Source: Verrucomicrobiales bacterium
GTDB lineage: Bacteria > Verrucomicrobiota > Verrucomicrobiia > Verrucomicrobiales > DEV007
Direction of reading: 5' to 3'
Length of the DNA: 64,000 nt
Assembly: GCA_016795385.1 (NCBI GenBank)
Contig: JAEUHI010000077.1
Span: forward strand, 1-64,000
The notes below the pieces were generated by a model. The model saw nothing but the letters and a program-made list of their open reading frames with translations. It was not told the DNA's origin and made no database searches. Positions 1 to 13,022 of this stretch are shown here, piece after piece (within the stretch, counting starts at the first letter, position 1; each line of letters starts with the position of its first letter). A program made the position numbers and the translations under genes.

Positions 1-2
1 GC

Positions 3-113
3 TTCATCACGAAACAATCCGAAGAACTCGCGGACAAACTCGAAGCATCGATCAAGCAACTGCTCTCGATGCCTGAAACCGTCCAGTCAGTCTGTCGAAC
101 CCATAGCGAGTAA
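3..113 (+). CDS. C-terminal end of an unknown protein (5' part outside window)
   Basis: An open frame enters from the left edge in frame 3 and ends at the TAA at 111-113, giving the last 36 residues of a protein. The tail is hydrophilic and probably helical (EELADKLEASIKQLL). No family can be named from so short a piece. It points toward the convergent restriction-modification operon, so it may belong to the same defence locus, but this is only inferred from position. The 160 bases between its stop and the stop of the next gene hold no feature I could identify. Confidence 0.45.
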   Translation, partial: FITKQSEELADKLEASIKQLLSMPETVQSVCRTHSE

Positions 114-277
114 CGGAAGAAAATTTTGGCAAAGGGTCTACATTTGTGCGCCGCTTGGCGATCGCATCGGGCGCTTGCGTATTGAAGCGGCGGACGTTCG
201 TTCGCCGATGGCGGCCGGGTGCTGGGCGGGATTCGAAATTCTCGGAACGACGCCATTCCTTACAGCTCGCGACCCCT

Positions 278-991
278 TCAGATTCTGCCCAGCCAAAGAT
301 GACGGAGTTTAATGGTCGGAGCTGGCCTCCCGTTTTCGCAATAACAGAAGATTCGTTCGTGCTCGGTGATGTAAACCTTTTCAGCGCACGATACTGCTGG
401 CGAACAACTGCATGGCAGTGGGGTCTGAGTGACTTTTAGCTCCTCCCTTCTGCGTCCCAGACCTTCGGGAAGTTTGTGGTCAATTGTGTAGCCGGGACTG
501 GCATAGCCTACCATCAAGGCACTTGTCATGCACCATGCATATTCTCCCCGGATGAACCGTGCGATACCTTTGGCTCCGTAATGGACGCCAACCGCATGAT
601 CTGCATCGACTGGCTTGCATTCGATGAAGAGCCAGTCCTGTGAGTTTTTGTAAACGTCATTCCGTCCCGCAATCCCCACCAACAGATCAGGCATCTTGTC
701 GAGCTTGGTGCCGTCGTAGTTTCGCACCTTGGCTTCGCGGCTGACAACGGTGAAGTGTTCGCGGTCAAAGCCCTCCACAAGACCCTGATTAAAGACCTCG
801 TCATAGATCACTTCATAAAGATCATGCGTGACTTCATCTTCGGTCGCGGTCTTGAGATTGATTCGCGGATTGGAGCGGGCCTTCAGTCGCTCCCAAGAAA
901 ACCTGATGGCATCTTCCACGATGAGGAACGCTGCGAGCGGCAATGGCTTGTGAGGCAGTTCGATCTCTTCGCGGTAGAATCCGTAGCCCAT
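278..991 (-). CDS. PD-(D/E)XK nuclease-like protein, restriction-associated
   Basis: A 237-residue soluble protein. Seen: a PD-(D/E)XK-type core with P101-D102 at the start of a hydrophobic strand (MPDLLVGIAG), followed after 21 residues by E124-C125-K126 in the next strand (WLFIECKPV). This is the layout of many restriction and repair nucleases. The start lies 3 bases after the stop of the methyltransferase gene, so the two are co-transcribed. By family logic this could be the cleaving partner or an accessory nuclease of the neighbouring system. The C-terminal third is Cys-rich (CSCSPAVSC, CYC), perhaps a metal site. Specificity cannot be read. The fold assignment rests on the motif only. 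Confidence 0.65.
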   Translation of the reverse strand: MGYGFYREEIELPHKPLPLAAFLIVEDAIRFSWERLKARSNPRINLKTATEDEVTHDLYEVIYDEVFNQGLVEGFDREHFTVVSREAKVRNYDGTKLDKMPDLLVGIAGRNDVYKNSQDWLFIECKPVDADHAVGVHYGAKGIARFIRGEYAWCMTSALMVGYASPGYTIDHKLPEGLGRRREELKVTQTPLPCSCSPAVSCAEKVYITEHERIFCYCENGRPAPTIKLRHLWLGRI

Positions 992-994
992 GAA

Positions 995-3900
995 TCAGTC
1001 TTCAAAAAGGGTCATGTGATCACGAAGGATGTCTGCGCCGAGCAATCGTGCCCTGCTGGGGGTCCAGTAGCGATAATGGCGCAGGATGGCGATCAAGAGC
1101 CCACCCTCGATTTCTTCAATGATCTGGGTAGCTCCCGTCCGGTTGGCCAGCGGAATCACCTGCGTCTTGAAAAGCTCGGAAGGTTCGGCTGCCTGGACTC
1201 CTTTAGCTGTCAGGGTGAAGGCAATAAACGGACTCTTCAAGTCCTCCTCGGAGGGCTTCCAAACAGTGATCTCCGGTAGCTTGCCCAGTGCCTTGAAAAG
1301 CGGACGCATGTAGGACTCAAGACGGTTGAGGTAAATCGTGCGCTCCCTTTTCGTGGGTGTCGCGCTGGCTCGCCTGCCTAGCTCGTCGTTCGGCTCGCGA
1401 ACTTCCAGTGTGTCCCGGATGACCTCTGCATCCGATGCGCTCAGTCCATAGAGCTTGCCGAAGAATGCGTCAATGTCGGGGAAGATGGTTTTATCTTCGT
1501 TAAGCAAGCGGGAGGAAAGTGAGGCCATCTCTTCGCGCTGCGACTTGTCGAGATTGCCGAAAGGGAAAAACGGGCTTTTGTCCAAATCGGCCTTGTAGAC
1601 ATTTGGTCTCTCAAAGCCAAGTTTTGCACTCGTCAAAAGCGCATAGTATTGCCAAAGCTGGCTGTGAACGAAAAGTTGTAGGTATCGAACCAAGTCTTTT
1701 CCTGACTGCGCGCCGTTTGCGGAGTAGCCGTAGAAACTCTGGTTGAACGCAAGGTCAGAGTCACAGATTGGTGCCCATCCTGCTGTTCGATCCGAGCCGG
1801 GCGCTTCTTTAATAAGAACAAGCGGCCCACGATATGCCTTTATCGGGTCTAACGAGCCCTCCGAGTAATCTATGCGAGACCAGCCGACCGTATTGTGAGA
1901 GAAAAAGTCGAGTTCAGATGGATTTACCTCGAATCGGAACAGGCTGGTTGAATTCAGGTCTTTCAACACCTGCATCTCTTTAGAGTCTTGTCGTTCTTTT
2001 CGGTTCGGGCGAACTTGGTATCCGTTTTTACAGGTTAGACCTAGCTCCCTTTCCCAGTAGTTTTCGAGCGTTCGAGGTGCCGCTTTCTTGATCCTTCTTA
2101 CAACCTCCACATCCAGCGCAGTGCCCACTGCCAGCGCTTTCCACAACCACGGTTCCGCAATCGTCTGTTCTACATCTACAGGCTGGGCAGACTTGGCATC
2201 AATGCGCATTTCGCCGAGGCTGTTGGCATGGAGGTCGGTATGGGGTGAGATGAATTGCACGCGGTGATGCAGTTTGGCCCTGCGATTGCGGGCAAAGAGC
2301 AGCATGAAGGGCTGATCCATATCAGGCCAGACCTGGGTTTTACGAAGATTGGAGCAGTTGATGATGCCGTTCACCTCAAGCAGGCGGAACAAAGCTTTGC
2401 GTGTTGACTCCGCCATCGGCCCTTGCTTGAACAGGGTGCGGGCAGGCAGGGCCATGGCCATGCGTCCATCGGGTTTGCACCATTCCATGGATCGCCAGAT
2501 GAATGGCAGGTCGGGCACGCTGTCCGGGTTTTTGTAGTCTTTGCCTATCTCGGGATCGAGGCGTGTCACGATGGCCTTGCTGATTCGGTGGAGTTCCGCG
2601 GAGACACTGGCGTACTCCTTACCGATGTTCGTCCAAGGAGGGTTACAAAGAATGAGGTCGAAGGAGCCATCGAAGCGCTTGCCGACATGATCGCCAATGC
2701 TGCCGACGACGGGGCCTTTCTCTTTGTCGTCCTCTTTTCGCCAGTCGAAGAGTATCTGGCTTCTGCCTCCGCAGAGGGCTTTGAACTTTAGCTTTTCGGG
2801 CGGGACAGGATCGGGATCGAGTTCAATTGCCGTGAGGTAGAGACTCAGTGCGGAAAGCTTGAGGGCTGAATCACAGATATCGAAGCCGACGAGCTGGTTT
2901 TCCAGAATGCCGCGAATGGCATCGGTGCCGGGACGTTCCTTCGTGTGCTTCCACAACTCACGGTAGAGGCGACGGAAGGCAAGCACGAGGAAGACCGAAG
3001 CGCCGCAGGCCGGGTCGAGCACCTTGGCGGCATGGGAGTCCTTCAGATTGTCAAAAGCTTCACCGACGAGCGTGGCGGCGATGTTTCGCGGTGTGTAGTG
3101 AACGCTGGTGTTCTGGGAGCGTTCACGATTCCACTTCCACGAGAGCTTTTCATAGACCTGGCTCAGCAGACCGACCGGGATGTGTGCGAAATCGAGATGG
3201 CCCCAGTCAAACTTTGGTGTGTCGAAGCTGAGACGCCCTTGATAGTCGTCCCCAGCAGTAGCTTCTTCACCCTTCAAAATGTGTTTGAGGTGATGAAACA
3301 GCTTTTGGCCTGTAGCCTTGCCTTTTGCTTCGAAGAACTCAGAGCTGCCGTTATCCGTCAACGGCAGAAAGTCTCCATTAAAAGTCTTGTCCAGCCAGCG
3401 GCAGGTGGCGGCGGTGTTTTCAGCGTCGTCAAAGCAATGCGCCAACGACGTAGCACGCGGAGCTATCTTCTTGGTGTTCTCCTCTTTGATGATGCCGCGA
3501 TCCCGCAAGAACCGGAAGAAAAGCACACGTCCCACCAAGGAGATTACGTCCGCGCGTTTGACATTCAGCCGATGGAGGCTAGTGGCCGCCTTGTCCACCA
3601 AAGTGAATATCTCTTTGAAAAGATAGTCCACCTCACTGCCCATAGGCATTTCCTCAAAGGTGCCCATCGCGAGTCGTGAAAAGAAGGTGATCGCATCAGG
3701 CGAGTCAGCATTGACAGGGAAGGGTTTCCAATTCGTTGTCTGGTCTTTCAGGCTGACTGGGATCACGTTAAGGGTGCCTGGACGGATGATCGCGAGATAA
3801 GCACGGTCTCCACGGCAGGCCAAAGCACGGCGGAGATCGTGAATTTGCCGCTGCTGTTCGTCCGGCGGCTCTGCCAGCTTCCCTTCGTTGACAAAGAACA

Positions 3901-4096
3901 GCAGAGGGCGGCTCTGATTTTCCACCACTCCGTCAGGGCGGACCAATCTGTCCGCGGATGGACCCTGCGGCTCGATGAGGTCCAGATAGTCGATCTGCGT
4001 GTGGCTGGCTTTGTCCTTGAACAACACCATGGAGTCCCTGCCGATGCCGTATCGGGGCAATTCGGATGCTGGATTGATGGAGCTTGAACGGGGCAT
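995..4096 (-). CDS. N6-adenine DNA methyltransferase, probably type IIG restriction-modification enzyme
   Basis: A 1033-residue protein of the large Eco57I/type IIG class. Seen: YTPRNIA at about 334-340, the AdoMet-binding motif I as DPACGASVFL at 361-370 (usual form DPACGSGxF), and catalytic motif IV NPPW at 485-488 with the preceding hydrophobic strand. The last 500 residues match the size of a target-recognition part. The N-terminus carries a possible nuclease motif, P54-D55 with E71-G72-K73 (FFVNEGK), as in single-chain type IIG enzymes such as MmeI; this part is inferred. It is the first gene of a two-gene operon with the separate nuclease at 278-991. Host role: self-DNA methylation at adenine, and probably restriction of foreign DNA. 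Confidence 0.8.
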   Translation of the reverse strand: MPRSSSINPASELPRYGIGRDSMVLFKDKASHTQIDYLDLIEPQGPSADRLVRPDGVVENQSRPLLFFVNEGKLAEPPDEQQRQIHDLRRALACRGDRAYLAIIRPGTLNVIPVSLKDQTTNWKPFPVNADSPDAITFFSRLAMGTFEEMPMGSEVDYLFKEIFTLVDKAATSLHRLNVKRADVISLVGRVLFFRFLRDRGIIKEENTKKIAPRATSLAHCFDDAENTAATCRWLDKTFNGDFLPLTDNGSSEFFEAKGKATGQKLFHHLKHILKGEEATAGDDYQGRLSFDTPKFDWGHLDFAHIPVGLLSQVYEKLSWKWNRERSQNTSVHYTPRNIAATLVGEAFDNLKDSHAAKVLDPACGASVFLVLAFRRLYRELWKHTKERPGTDAIRGILENQLVGFDICDSALKLSALSLYLTAIELDPDPVPPEKLKFKALCGGRSQILFDWRKEDDKEKGPVVGSIGDHVGKRFDGSFDLILCNPPWTNIGKEYASVSAELHRISKAIVTRLDPEIGKDYKNPDSVPDLPFIWRSMEWCKPDGRMAMALPARTLFKQGPMAESTRKALFRLLEVNGIINCSNLRKTQVWPDMDQPFMLLFARNRRAKLHHRVQFISPHTDLHANSLGEMRIDAKSAQPVDVEQTIAEPWLWKALAVGTALDVEVVRRIKKAAPRTLENYWERELGLTCKNGYQVRPNRKERQDSKEMQVLKDLNSTSLFRFEVNPSELDFFSHNTVGWSRIDYSEGSLDPIKAYRGPLVLIKEAPGSDRTAGWAPICDSDLAFNQSFYGYSANGAQSGKDLVRYLQLFVHSQLWQYYALLTSAKLGFERPNVYKADLDKSPFFPFGNLDKSQREEMASLSSRLLNEDKTIFPDIDAFFGKLYGLSASDAEVIRDTLEVREPNDELGRRASATPTKRERTIYLNRLESYMRPLFKALGKLPEITVWKPSEEDLKSPFIAFTLTAKGVQAAEPSELFKTQVIPLANRTGATQIIEEIEGGLLIAILRHYRYWTPSRARLLGADILRDHMTLFED

Positions 4097-4352
4097 TGAC
4101 GAGGTGCTCGATCTTTTAACGCTCAGATTCTGCCATATAATCGGTTCTTATGAACACATAAAAATTCTGCTACAGAAAGTTTTTCCTCATGACTGGTCCA
4201 TCCTCTGTTCTCGTCGAGCGTTGTTCGGCAGGAGCGAATGGTCGTTGGAGAGCGAAACGCGCCAACCATCAACCGATTGGGCCGAATGATCCAACAAATT
4301 TGAGATGGATAAGGACTGTTTCTGTGCGGATTCACATCCGGGATCTTCTCCA

Positions 4353-4390
4353 CCCCACCCCCTACCTCCCCCGCACGACCTGCACCCCCC
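4353..4390 (-). other. G-rich tract with quadruplex potential
   Basis: On the reverse strand four runs of four to six G (complement of C runs at 4353-4356, 4358-4362, 4368-4372 and 4385-4390) lie within 38 bases. This meets the usual pattern for an intramolecular G-quadruplex. It sits in the 735-base stretch between the restriction operon and gltD, where no intact gene is found. No role can be assigned. Confidence 0.4.
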
Positions 4391-4453
4391 ACCGCATCCC
4401 TCTTCCCACGGCTCTCGCCACTGCCCACCAACCGCGCCCCGCAATCCGCGCGT

Positions 4454-4780
4454 CCCAGGCCACAGGGAAAGATCGAGAAGTCTTAACTCGGCAGTCTCGC
4501 GATTACTGGTGACAGCCCAGTTGGTGAGGAGCGTGGCGGTCATGTTGGTTCACACACCGTTGTCGGTGAGGAAGGCTCCCACGGTGAGCGTCCGCGATGG
4601 ACGGGTCGCTTGGCTGCGGATCGTGTCGGCGCCTGTGCCGACATTGGTCGCGGGGACTATCGCGGCGAGAGGACGGAGGCCCTTGGAGCGGAGGAGGAGG
4701 CGTTGTCCTGCGCCGATTGCTTTGTAGACGTCGGCCCCGGAACGTTCGAACCCACACCGACCCCAAGCCTTCAGCGGGAC
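4454..4780 (-). pseudogene. Decayed remnant of a secreted repeat-domain protein
   Basis: Read on the reverse strand, this stretch encodes SVWVRTFRG, then after a +1 shift near 4738 GADVYKAIGAGQRLLLRSK, then NVGTGADTI, and after an in-frame TGA at 4550-4552 NMTATLLTNWAV. The order and spacing of G-x-GQ, Asn-Gly-x-x-(A/P)D and Asn-(V/M)-T-A-x-L match the C-terminal domain of the intact secreted gene at 47294-48601 (GAPGQATALTS, ANRGRLPDTIGL, NVTAGLLAGTF). I read it as the broken C-terminal end of a related protein. The rest of 4097-4831 shows no gene. The alignment was done by eye. Confidence 0.45.
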
Positions 4781-4831
4781 AGTAGCCGGGGAGATGGAAA
4801 AGAAATTCCTGCGGTAACACCCGCCCTTACC

Positions 4832-6325
4832 TCACGGCAGGTTCGTCACGCCCATCAGGTACTTGTCGCACTCCCTCGCAGCCCCGCGTCCTTCGTTGAT
4901 GGCCCAGACGACGAGGGACTGGCCACGGCGCATGTCGCCCGCGGCGAAGACGCCGGGGAGATTCGTCGTGAACGATCCGTGCTCCGCCTTGACGTTGGAA
5001 CGGGCGTCGGTCTCGAGTTCGAACTGCTTCACGATCTCCTGCTCGGGACCCATGAAGCCCATCGCGAGGAGGACGAGTTGAGCGGGGATGACGCGGGCGG
5101 TGCCCTCGACTTCCTTCGGCGAGAAACGGCCGTTGTCGTTGACCCACTCGATGTTGCAGATCTCGAGTCCGGTCAGGTTGCCGGCCTCGTCCTTGAGGAA
5201 ACGTTTCGTGTTGACCAGATACTGGCGCGGGTCGGCACCCTGGACGGCGGCGGCTTCCTCCTGGCCGTAGTCCATCTTGTAGACCTTGGGCCATTCGGGC
5301 CAGGGATTGTTCGCGGCGCGCTCCATCGGGGGCATCGGCATGATCTCGAGCTGGATGACGCTCTTGCAGCCGTGGCGCAGGCTCGTGCCGACGCAGTCGG
5401 TGCCGGTGTCACCACCGCCGATGACGACGACGTCCTTGCCCTTCGCGTTCAGCGCCGGGATCGTGCCGTCGAACTGGTGATCGAGCTGGTACTGGGTGTT
5501 CGCGGTGAGGAACTCCATCGCGAGATGGATGCCCTGGGCGTCGCGGCCCTCGATCGTGAGATCGCGGCCGAGGGTGGCGCCACAGCAGAGGACGATGGCG
5601 TCGAAATCCTTGCGGAGTTTTTCGGCGGTCCACTCGGCGTCCTTGCCGATGTTGACCTTGGTCTTGAAAGTGATGCCCTCGGCGGCGAGGAGATCGACGC
5701 GGCGCTGCACGACCTCCTCCTTGTCGAGCTTCATGTTCGGGATGCCGTACATGAGGAGACCGCCGATGCGGTCGGCGCGTTCGAAGACGGTCACTTCATG
5801 ACCGGCCTGGTTGAGCTGGTCGGCGCAGGCGAGACCGGCCGGGCCGGAGCCGACGACGGCGACCTTCTTGCCCGTGCGCTTTTCGGGAATGCGGGGGGTG
5901 ACCCAGCCTTCCTCCCAGCCTTTGTCGATGATGGCGCACTCGTTGTTCTTGATCGTCACGGGCGGCTCGATCACGCCGAGCACGCACGAGCCTTCGCACG
6001 GCGCGGGACAAACGCGGCCGGTGAACTCGGGGAAGTTGTTCGTCTTGTGGAGACGGTCGAGGGCCTCGCGCCAACGGCCGCGGAAGACGAGATCATTCCA
6101 CTCGGGGATGAGGTTGTTGATGGGGCATCCGCTCGCCATGCCGGAGACGATGTGTCCGGTGTGGCAGAAGGGCGTGCCGCAGTCCATGCAGCGCGCTCCC
6201 TGGGCGCGGCGCTCCTTGTCGTCGCCGTGGATCTTGAATTCCTTCCAGTTCTTGAGGCGTTCGATCGGATCGAGTTCGGAGTCGGTCTTGCGAGCGATCT
6301 CCATGAAGCCGGTGGGTTTTCCCAT
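4832..6325 (-). CDS. gltD: Glutamate synthase (NADPH) small subunit
   Basis: GltD, 497 residues, the usual length. It passes electrons from NADPH through FAD and two 4Fe-4S clusters to the large subunit. Seen: an N-terminal Cys-rich cluster region (CMDCGTPFC, GCPINN, CPAPCEGSC), a first dinucleotide site (GSGPAGLACA) and a second one (GGGDTGTDC). It starts 70 bases after the gltB stop, so gltB-gltD form an operon. The start MGKPTGFMEI is the only ATG before the conserved region. The assignment is secure. Confidence 0.96.
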   Translation of the reverse strand: MGKPTGFMEIARKTDSELDPIERLKNWKEFKIHGDDKERRAQGARCMDCGTPFCHTGHIVSGMASGCPINNLIPEWNDLVFRGRWREALDRLHKTNNFPEFTGRVCPAPCEGSCVLGVIEPPVTIKNNECAIIDKGWEEGWVTPRIPEKRTGKKVAVVGSGPAGLACADQLNQAGHEVTVFERADRIGGLLMYGIPNMKLDKEEVVQRRVDLLAAEGITFKTKVNIGKDAEWTAEKLRKDFDAIVLCCGATLGRDLTIEGRDAQGIHLAMEFLTANTQYQLDHQFDGTIPALNAKGKDVVVIGGGDTGTDCVGTSLRHGCKSVIQLEIMPMPPMERAANNPWPEWPKVYKMDYGQEEAAAVQGADPRQYLVNTKRFLKDEAGNLTGLEICNIEWVNDNGRFSPKEVEGTARVIPAQLVLLAMGFMGPEQEIVKQFELETDARSNVKAEHGSFTTNLPGVFAAGDMRRGQSLVVWAINEGRGAARECDKYLMGVTNLP

Positions 6326-6395
6326 GATGAAAAAGCGATTGAAGTAAACAAACAGGGTTCGGTCTGACAGGGTCGGGTCGTCGACTCAAGAGGGT

Positions 6396-11066
<4,671 letters not shown>

Positions 11067-11181
11067 GGAGTTCAGAATGAATGAGGTGTTAACAAACCGT
11101 TTTCACGGGTCCCGGGACTGCCGGGGGGAGAACATTGACGAAAAGTTGAGAAAATCCAGCCTAAGGAATGGAACAAATCCG

Positions 11182-11211
11182 GCGAAAGAGCAAAAACCGT
11201 TCCTCTTTCGC
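11182..11211. other. Perfect inverted repeat in the gltB leader
   Basis: GCGAAAGAG and its exact complement CTCTTTCGC flank a 12-base loop, 116 bases before the gltB start. There is no T-run, so it is not an obvious terminator. It could be an operator or a leader hairpin for the glutamate synthase operon. Otherwise the 270 bases between gltB and the next gene (11067-11336) show no feature. Confidence 0.3.
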
Positions 11212-11336
11212 GCTCTTTGTATTACGAAGCTCGGATTTTGGACGATACGGACTCATTTTTTACTTCGCTTCTGCCGAAATCCCGGAAGGGCGTAGTTTCC
11301 CCACAGGTCTTCCGTGATCCGCCGCCCTTTCGGGGT

Positions 11337-12215
11337 TCAGGGCCTCGAGGTCCCCGCCGCGACTATCTCAGCGACCATCTCCGCAACCGACCAGCTTTCG
11401 TCGGTGAAGATCCGGCGGATCGTCCCATCGGGATTGAGAACCAGGGTGCGCAGATTGTGCTGGATCGTGCCGTTCGTCTCGCCGTAGCGGAGTCCGGTCG
11501 GCTCCGCGAGCGCCTCGATCGGCCCGGGATCTTCGCTCGAAAGCAGGCTCCACGGCATTTCCGGACGGTAGCCGAAAGCCGCCGCCCACGCTTTGAGGAT
11601 TTCCGGACGATCGTGCTCATGATCAAACGAGATCGTGAGGAGCCGGTATTTCTCCGGGGCCTGTGGCTCTTTTTCCAAGGCGGCGATCACCGCGGCGAAG
11701 TGATTCATCATCCGCGGGCAGTACTCCGGCACCGGACAGCGGGAAAAAACGAACGTCAGCGCCACCGGCATTCCCTGGAAATCGGAGAGCTTCACCGGTC
11801 GGCCCGACTCATCGAGAAAGGTCACCTCCGGGAGCCGGTCGCCGGGCTTGGCGAGCTTCTCCTCGTCCGGCTTGCTCTCGTCGAGGGTGATCGCACCCTT
11901 TTCTCCGGTCACGACCACGCCGGTCACCCATGATTCATCGGCGACCACGTGATAATCGAAGGTCACGACCATGCCCGGCTCCAGCTTCGCGAATTCGGCG
12001 GGATCCTTCGCCTTGAAAGGCATGATCATCCGCGGCATGTAGCCCGGAATCTCCTCGTGATCGATGATCATCATCGATTCGTCACCGGGCATCGGCTTTT
12101 GCACCACCCCCCGCACCTGGAACACTTTTTCGTCCGGCTCGGACCGCTCGCAGGAAGAAAGAAGGAGCCCCGCGAAGGCGAGAGCGGCGAAGGAAACAGT
12201 TCGAAGGACAGGCAT
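11337..12215 (-). CDS. SCO1/SenC-type copper protein with N-terminal CusF-like domain
   Basis: A 292-residue lipoprotein: hydrophobic leader with lipobox LLLSSC. Residues of about 30-115 resemble the small copper-binding (CusF/DUF-type) barrel, with HEEIPGYMPRMIMPF supplying Met and His ligands. Residues of about 125-285 are a thioredoxin-like SCO domain. Its copper cysteines lie in CPVPEYCP, a C-x5-C spacing instead of the usual C-x3-C, and the distal His is in TNGTIQHNLRTLVL. Role by family: copper delivery to the Cu-A site of cytochrome oxidase, or thiol reduction outside the membrane. It is divergent from the second SCO gene at 12348, which suggests a shared control region of 132 bases. 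Confidence 0.85.
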   Translation of the reverse strand: MPVLRTVSFAALAFAGLLLSSCERSEPDEKVFQVRGVVQKPMPGDESMMIIDHEEIPGYMPRMIMPFKAKDPAEFAKLEPGMVVTFDYHVVADESWVTGVVVTGEKGAITLDESKPDEEKLAKPGDRLPEVTFLDESGRPVKLSDFQGMPVALTFVFSRCPVPEYCPRMMNHFAAVIAALEKEPQAPEKYRLLTISFDHEHDRPEILKAWAAAFGYRPEMPWSLLSSEDPGPIEALAEPTGLRYGETNGTIQHNLRTLVLNPDGTIRRIFTDESWSVAEMVAEIVAAGTSRP

Positions 12216-12272
12216 CTGACGGGAAAGGGGATCTCCGGGAGATTACGCCAAAACGCGCGGGGACGGAAACGC

Positions 12273-12302
12273 GCACCCTTCTTTTTCAAAAGAGAAGGTG
12301 CG
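12273..12302. other. Imperfect hairpin between the divergent SCO genes
   Basis: GCACCCTTCT and AGAAGGTGC form an inverted repeat with one bulged base around an A/T-rich loop. It lies in the divergent intergenic region about 50 bases before the start of the rightward SCO gene. It could be an operator for a copper-responsive regulator, but no regulator is encoded here, so the role is only a guess. Confidence 0.25.
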
Positions 12303-12347
12303 GGCGCCCACCGGCGGGGCGTAGATTCTTTCCGATCCCTTCGCCGG

Positions 12348-13022
12348 ATGTTCTGGAAAACAGCCAACCCACCGATTCTTCGACGGCTCCTGCCGATGCT
12401 CTGCTGCTCGGCGGTGGTTCTGGCTTCCTGTGAAAAAGAAGCTCCGAAGACTTCCGTCCTCACCGGGAAGTTCCGCGAAGTCGAACCCTTCGCCCTGACC
12501 GACCAACAATCGCGCCCTCTCGCCAACGACGATCTGAAAGGCCGGGTCTGGATCGCGAACTTCATCTTTTCCTCCTGTAACGCCGAGTGTCTCATCCTTT
12601 CCTCGCGCTTCGCCGAGCTGCAGCGCCTCTTCGCCGACGAGCCCGACGTCGCCTTCGTCTCCTTCTCCGTCGATCCGCAGACCGACACGCCCGAGCGTCT
12701 CGGGGAGTTTTCCCGGCGCTGGCACGCCGACCCGGAGCGCTGGTATTTCCTGACCGGAGACAGCGGCAAGCTCGATGCCCTCATCAAAAACAGCTTTCTC
12801 CTGCCCGTCACCCGCGATCCCATGGAGGCCGGCAAGCTGCTCTCGCAGAAACTCATCCACACCAATCGATTTGCCATCGTCGATCGCTCGGGTACCGTAA
12901 AGGCCTACGTCGACGGTCTCCAACCCGAGTCCGTCTCGGTGATCTCGCGGCTCGTCCTCGAGATGCTTCAGGAATCCCCCTCCCACGAAAACAGCGAAAC
13001 CTCACCCACACCCCGAACATGA
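12348..13022 (+). CDS. SCO family copper chaperone lipoprotein
   Basis: A 224-residue SCO protein. Seen: signal peptide with lipobox VLASC, then the thioredoxin-like domain with the copper motif CNAEC (C-x3-C) and the distal His in KLIHTNRFAIVD. The longer upstream frame is not used because the leader starts cleanly at ATG 12348. By family it loads copper into the Cu-A centre of cytochrome c oxidase on the outer face of the membrane. The stop overlaps the start of the HMA gene (ATGA), so the two are translationally coupled. Differs from the divergent paralogue in cysteine spacing and in lacking the extra N-terminal copper domain. Confidence 0.9.
   Translation: MFWKTANPPILRRLLPMLCCSAVVLASCEKEAPKTSVLTGKFREVEPFALTDQQSRPLANDDLKGRVWIANFIFSSCNAECLILSSRFAELQRLFADEPDVAFVSFSVDPQTDTPERLGEFSRRWHADPERWYFLTGDSGKLDALIKNSFLLPVTRDPMEAGKLLSQKLIHTNRFAIVDRSGTVKAYVDGLQPESVSVISRLVLEMLQESPSHENSETSPTPRT

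Noticed and set aside
4738..4765. T-loop-like GGTTCGAAC on the reverse strand, possible tRNA end or attachment site
   Set aside because: The flanking bases do not pair as a T stem and no acceptor stem or anticodon arm is present. It lies in the decayed repeat gene.
4610..6367. Plus-strand open frame of 585 codons opposite gltD
   Set aside because: Antisense shadow of gltD, with acidic low-complexity sequence and no motif.
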